A stretch of 64,000 nucleotides of DNA from Marchantia polymorpha subsp. ruderalis. Lineage: Eukaryota; Streptophyta; Marchantiopsida; Marchantiales; Marchantiaceae. Position numbers and translations under genes: made by a program. The stretch spans positions 26,189,501-26,253,500 of the forward strand of contig AP031355.1 of assembly GCA_037833965.1 (NCBI GenBank), read 5' to 3'. Position 1 is the stretch's first letter. Every line of letters starts with the position of its first letter. The notes beneath the pieces were generated by a model. That model did not search any database and was not told the DNA's origin. It saw only the letters and a list, made by a program, of their open reading frames with translations. Of the stretch, positions 61,045 through 64,000 are shown piece after piece.

Positions 61045-61830
61045 ATTCTAACAAGCACACAGATTGCTCACGTGATGTTTTCAACTAACACACTCAATCC
61101 TTAACTTAAAACCACACGGATCGTTGGCGTGTTGTTGTCAACTTACACACTTACTCTCTACCTAACAAGCACACGGATCACTAACGTGGCACTATCAACT
61201 AACATACTTACTCTCTACCTAATAAACGCACGGATAGATAAAGAATAAATAATGTAGAGATTGAATGTTTTAGTTGATGATCTTAACTAAAACATTCAAT
61301 CCTTACCTAACAAGCACACAAATTGCTAACGTAGGACTGTCAACTAGATTATTTATTCTCTATCTAACAAACACACGGATTGCTAACATGAAGCTATTAA
61401 TTAGCATATTTACTATCTAACAAATATACGGATCGCTGACGTGGTGTTATCAACTAACAAATTTACTTTCTACCTAACAAACACACGGATTGCTGACGTG
61501 ACGTTATCAACTAACAAATTTACTCTCTACCTAACAAGCACACCGATAGTTGACGTGACGTTATCAACGAACACACGTACTCTCTACCTAACAAACATAT
61601 GGATTGCTGACGTGACGTTATTAACTAACACACTTCCTCTCTACCTAGCAAACACACGGATTGCTGACGTGACGTTATTAACTAACACACTTCCTCTCTA
61701 CCTAGCAAACACACGGATTGCTGACGTGACTTTATTAACTAACAGACTTACTCTCTACCTAACAAGCACACGGATCGCTGACGTGGCACTATCAACTTAC
61801 ACACTTATTCTCTAGATATCAAACACACAA
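61045..61830 (+). repeat. 57-bp minisatellite, about 13 units
   Basis: Units read roughly CAACTAACACACTTACTCTC, then TACCTAACAAACACACGGAT, then TGCTGACGTGACGTTAT. The period is 57 bases, checked at 61,486, 61,543 and 61,600. Because 57 is divisible by three, a frame of 124 codons (61,441-61,815) stays open as a 19-residue repeat; I regard this as a by-product. Diverged single units occur in the LTR relics at 21.6-21.8, 62.3-62.5 and 63.65 kb, so the array probably grew from an LTR segment. Confidence 0.9.
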
Positions 61831-62002
61831 ATTGTTGAAATGAAAACTATAAATAGTCAATTATTATGTAACTTTAAATTCATGTTGAATAATCTATACT
61901 TTAGTTTGAACCAATTAAAATTTATTACAAATCTTGCTATTTTAAAATTTGCAAAGTTTTTATTGCACATCCATTCGAATTCTAGAATTATCAAAGCTCA
62001 AT

Positions 62003-62020
62003 TAGCTAGAATTCTAGCTA
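62003..62020. repeat. 18-bp perfect palindrome
   Basis: The sequence TAGCTAGAATTCTAGCTA is its own reverse complement. It lies just before an LTR-related segment. Confidence 0.85.
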
Positions 62021-62027
62021 GTATTTG

Positions 62028-62600
62028 TAATCATCTTTAGTTAATAAAAACTAAAGTGAAGATTATTCAAGATATAGTAATATAGATAACAATGAGAAAT
62101 CTACAGTGGCATATCAAAATCCGTATGCTAGTTGAGTGTGTTAATTAATGTGTTAGTTGAACATGACATGTAATCAATTGTTCATTTGAAGATGAAAACA
62201 TAAACTTTGAAGATTAGAGATACCAACAATAATTATCTTCTCTTTTATATAGCTCTTTTTAACAAGTACAATGAGACAAGATCTTATCTCCACCATCCAT
62301 CCTAGCCCTAGTGGATAAATGACATGGCGGATAACCCTAACAAGCACACGAATCGTTGACGTGGCGCTCCCAATTAACACACTCACTAACACACTCATTC
62401 CTTACCTAACAAACACACGGATAGCTGACGTGACGTTGTAACTAGCACACCTACTCTCTACTTACCAATCGCGCGAATCGCTGACGTGACACCTATGACT
62501 AGTGCACGCTAAAGTATCTATATCCACATTTAGAGTAACTTGTACTTTAGTTCTAACTAACTAAAGATGGTTACATCAATCCACAAAAATAATAATAAGT
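62028..62600. mobile_element. LTR remnants, opposite orientations
   Basis: The segment 62,028-62,180 matches the start of the LTR-like sequence at 63,585-63,700 on the plus strand. The segment about 62,180-62,600 matches the same family on the minus strand (its right end is the reverse complement of the ATCTTTAGTTA/AACTAAAG start) and carries about three units of the 57-bp repeat. The arrangement suggests one old LTR inserted beside or into another. These are fossils of the chromovirus family. Confidence 0.5.
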
Positions 62601-62689
62601 TCATATTAGTTCAATTGTATTTAGATGCAGTTGTTATGAATCATGTTTTACGCAAAATGTTTATTGTGATAAACATTTTACTTCACAAT

Positions 62690-63560
62690 AGAGGTTCTAA
62701 TTTCACTAGTTTATTATGAAAAAATATGTTTAGTTTTCATAAAAACAAAACTAGCAATGTCAACGGCCTATCACCCATAAATTGATGGACAAACTAGAGA
62801 GGGCAAATAAAACCATAGAAAATATGCTACGAGCATTTACATTAAAAGTGCAAGAAGAGTATGACACCCTTTATTCTCTTGTTTGCATATTATTATTATG
62901 TTAATGCATTCACAAAAGTGTCTTCATTTTACTCTATATATGATGTTCCTTTTGTAACTACTTCAAGTTTGATGCAACTTTTAATAAGAGAGAAATTTTT
63001 TACCAAGTTGGAGCAGTCAACAAGTTTGCAAAACATAATCACAGAGTACTACATCATGTCAAGGAGTTGTTGATAGTTCAAAATTGGCAAAAAAAAACAT
63101 GCAAATGCTCATTATACAGATTTGATTTTTGAAGTAAAAGATCATGTTTGATATCTACAACAAATTTTTTTCTTGTATGAACACCAAAGTTGAATCTTAT
63201 GTTTGTTGGTTCATTTTTTATTTTGACGCGTGTTGATGAACTGTCATACGAGTTGAAACTTCCGTCACATATGAAAATACATGTAACATAATTCTAAAAA
63301 CATGTAACACAACCAAAACAATTCACCAACTAACTAACACCACCTCATCTTCCAATCTTGATAGTTCTTTATGAGAAGTTTATGAGAAGTTTAAAATAGA
63401 AAAGATACTCAAAAAATTTATTTGAGTTCATAAATATCCCAAAGTAAAATATGTAATTCAATGAAAAGTCTATACATCATATGAATCAACTTTGAAATTA
63501 GCTAAAAATTTAGCAAATGCAATCTTTGATAGTTCATGAATTTAAATTATGTTCAACGAG
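62690..63560 (+). mobile_element. Ty3/gypsy chromovirus 3' part, fossil
   Basis: Plus-strand traces in order: the late integrase core (the YHP and DGQT signature region near 62,770-62,810), the following integrase C-terminal segments (to about 63,270), and a chromodomain-like segment at about 63,385-63,540 recognised by its KIEKIL and YTSYES-type spacing. The chromodomain assigns it to the chromovirus branch of Ty3/gypsy. The element is clearly broken in several places and only its 3' part is visible. LTR-like sequence follows at about 63,585. The degree of decay suggests an old insertion. Confidence 0.68.
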
Positions 63561-63584
63561 AACGTTGCATCTTAAAAAGAGTAA

Positions 63585-63705
63585 GATTTGTAATCATCTT
63601 TAGTTTGTTCTAACAAAAGTAGAGGTTACTCAAGATTAAGTAGAGTAGATGAGAGTGAAATATCTATAGTATTATGTGAGCAATCCATGTGTTAGTTGAG
63701 CTGCA
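63585..63705 (+). mobile_element. 3' LTR piece of chromovirus fossil
   Basis: Begins just after the chromodomain trace and matches the LTR-related sequences at 62,028-62,170 and 21,530-21,640 (ATCATCTTTAGTT, then CTCAAGATTAAGTAGAGTAG, then one 57-bp-type unit). Similarity stops at about 63,700, where unrelated sequence begins, so it is truncated or interrupted by another insertion. Confidence 0.5.
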
Positions 63706-64000
63706 ACCTCCGGGCTTACTCTAACTCAGGTTTATCTCATATGGTTTTGCAGTAGCGCATCATGGTTCTAGAATACTAGGATTCATCCTCACATTCATAG
63801 CCTAAACATCCAATCACACAATCACTCAAGGTAGCACTCCAACTCAAACGCACATCGACACTCCAAGGTACTGAAAATTGTCATTCTTTCATATATGAAA
63901 CAAGTCAATACACATGAACTCTCTAAACTTGCTTGAGAGGTGCTACTCTACCTCTCTATTTATATTACTTGAGAAGTTATCATAGTAATATGTGGTAATT
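63705..64000. other. Unrelated sequence, possible other repeat
   Basis: Composition changes sharply at about 63,705 to a more balanced mix, and homology to the chromovirus LTR ends. The segment contains CTCTCTATTTATATTA near the end, which looks like a TATA region. It may be the start of a different LTR element running out of the window. No coding sequence is seen. Confidence 0.3.

Noticed and set aside
61441-61815. 124-codon open frame with a 19-residue repeat
   Set aside because: It is produced by the 57-bp minisatellite, whose period is divisible by three; there is no other sign of a gene.
1-64000. CRISPR arrays, bacterial operons, ribosomal RNA genes or telomere repeats
   Set aside because: No regularly spaced direct repeats with unique spacers, no Shine-Dalgarno-led gene strings, no rRNA signature and no TTTAGGG array were seen.

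Overview
The window looks like nuclear DNA of a land plant, most likely a non-seed plant such as a moss or other bryophyte. That placement is an inference. It rests on two plant-type F-box genes (FBW2/SKIP1-like and SKIP14-like), a plastid-type plant protein of unknown function, short GT-AG introns, nuclear tRNA-Glu genes, and a Ty3/gypsy chromovirus and a hAT transposon in long AT-rich tracts. Nothing in the sequence fixes the species. Genes are sparse and lie in islands of balanced base composition, separated by AT-rich, nearly gene-free DNA.

Layout. 92-7885 (-): a split gene for a small acidic protein. I assembled it from six exons with all five introns in the same phase; exon 1 carries a p27/SSSCA1-like cysteine motif. 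About 8.1-11.3 kb: AT-rich desert. 12,958-13,695 (-): an intact single-exon gene for a conserved, probably plastid-targeted plant protein. About 14.4-28 kb: AT-rich desert with a 70-bp tandem duplication, short-loop hairpins and an LTR relic. 31,385-32,224 (+): intact FBW2/SKIP1-like F-box gene behind a very GC-rich leader with a G-quadruplex-type G-run. 40,464-41,812 (-): two-exon SKIP14-like F-box gene. 41.08-46.5 kb: a direct tandem duplication of about 2.8 kb whose left breakpoint lies inside exon 2 of that gene, giving a truncated second copy that is still open. 49.4-50.4 kb: two identical tRNA-Glu(CTC) genes and a decayed third copy. 51,232-53,477 (-): three-exon gene for a very hydrophilic, LEA-like protein. 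54-64 kb: repeat-rich tail with a MITE-like inverted-repeat element, a broken hAT transposon, 116-bp and 108-bp tandem repeats, a 65-nt near-perfect palindrome, a 57-bp minisatellite, and a fossil chromovirus with LTR pieces.

The genes do not form an operon or an obvious pathway. The two F-box families would both act as substrate adaptors of SCF ubiquitin ligases but are not otherwise linked. The observations most worth checking are the SKIP14-like tandem duplication and its junction, the run of same-phase introns in the first gene, the scattered unrelated hairpins (especially 59,875-59,939), and the tRNA-Glu cluster. I found no convincing evidence of a wholly new biological system.
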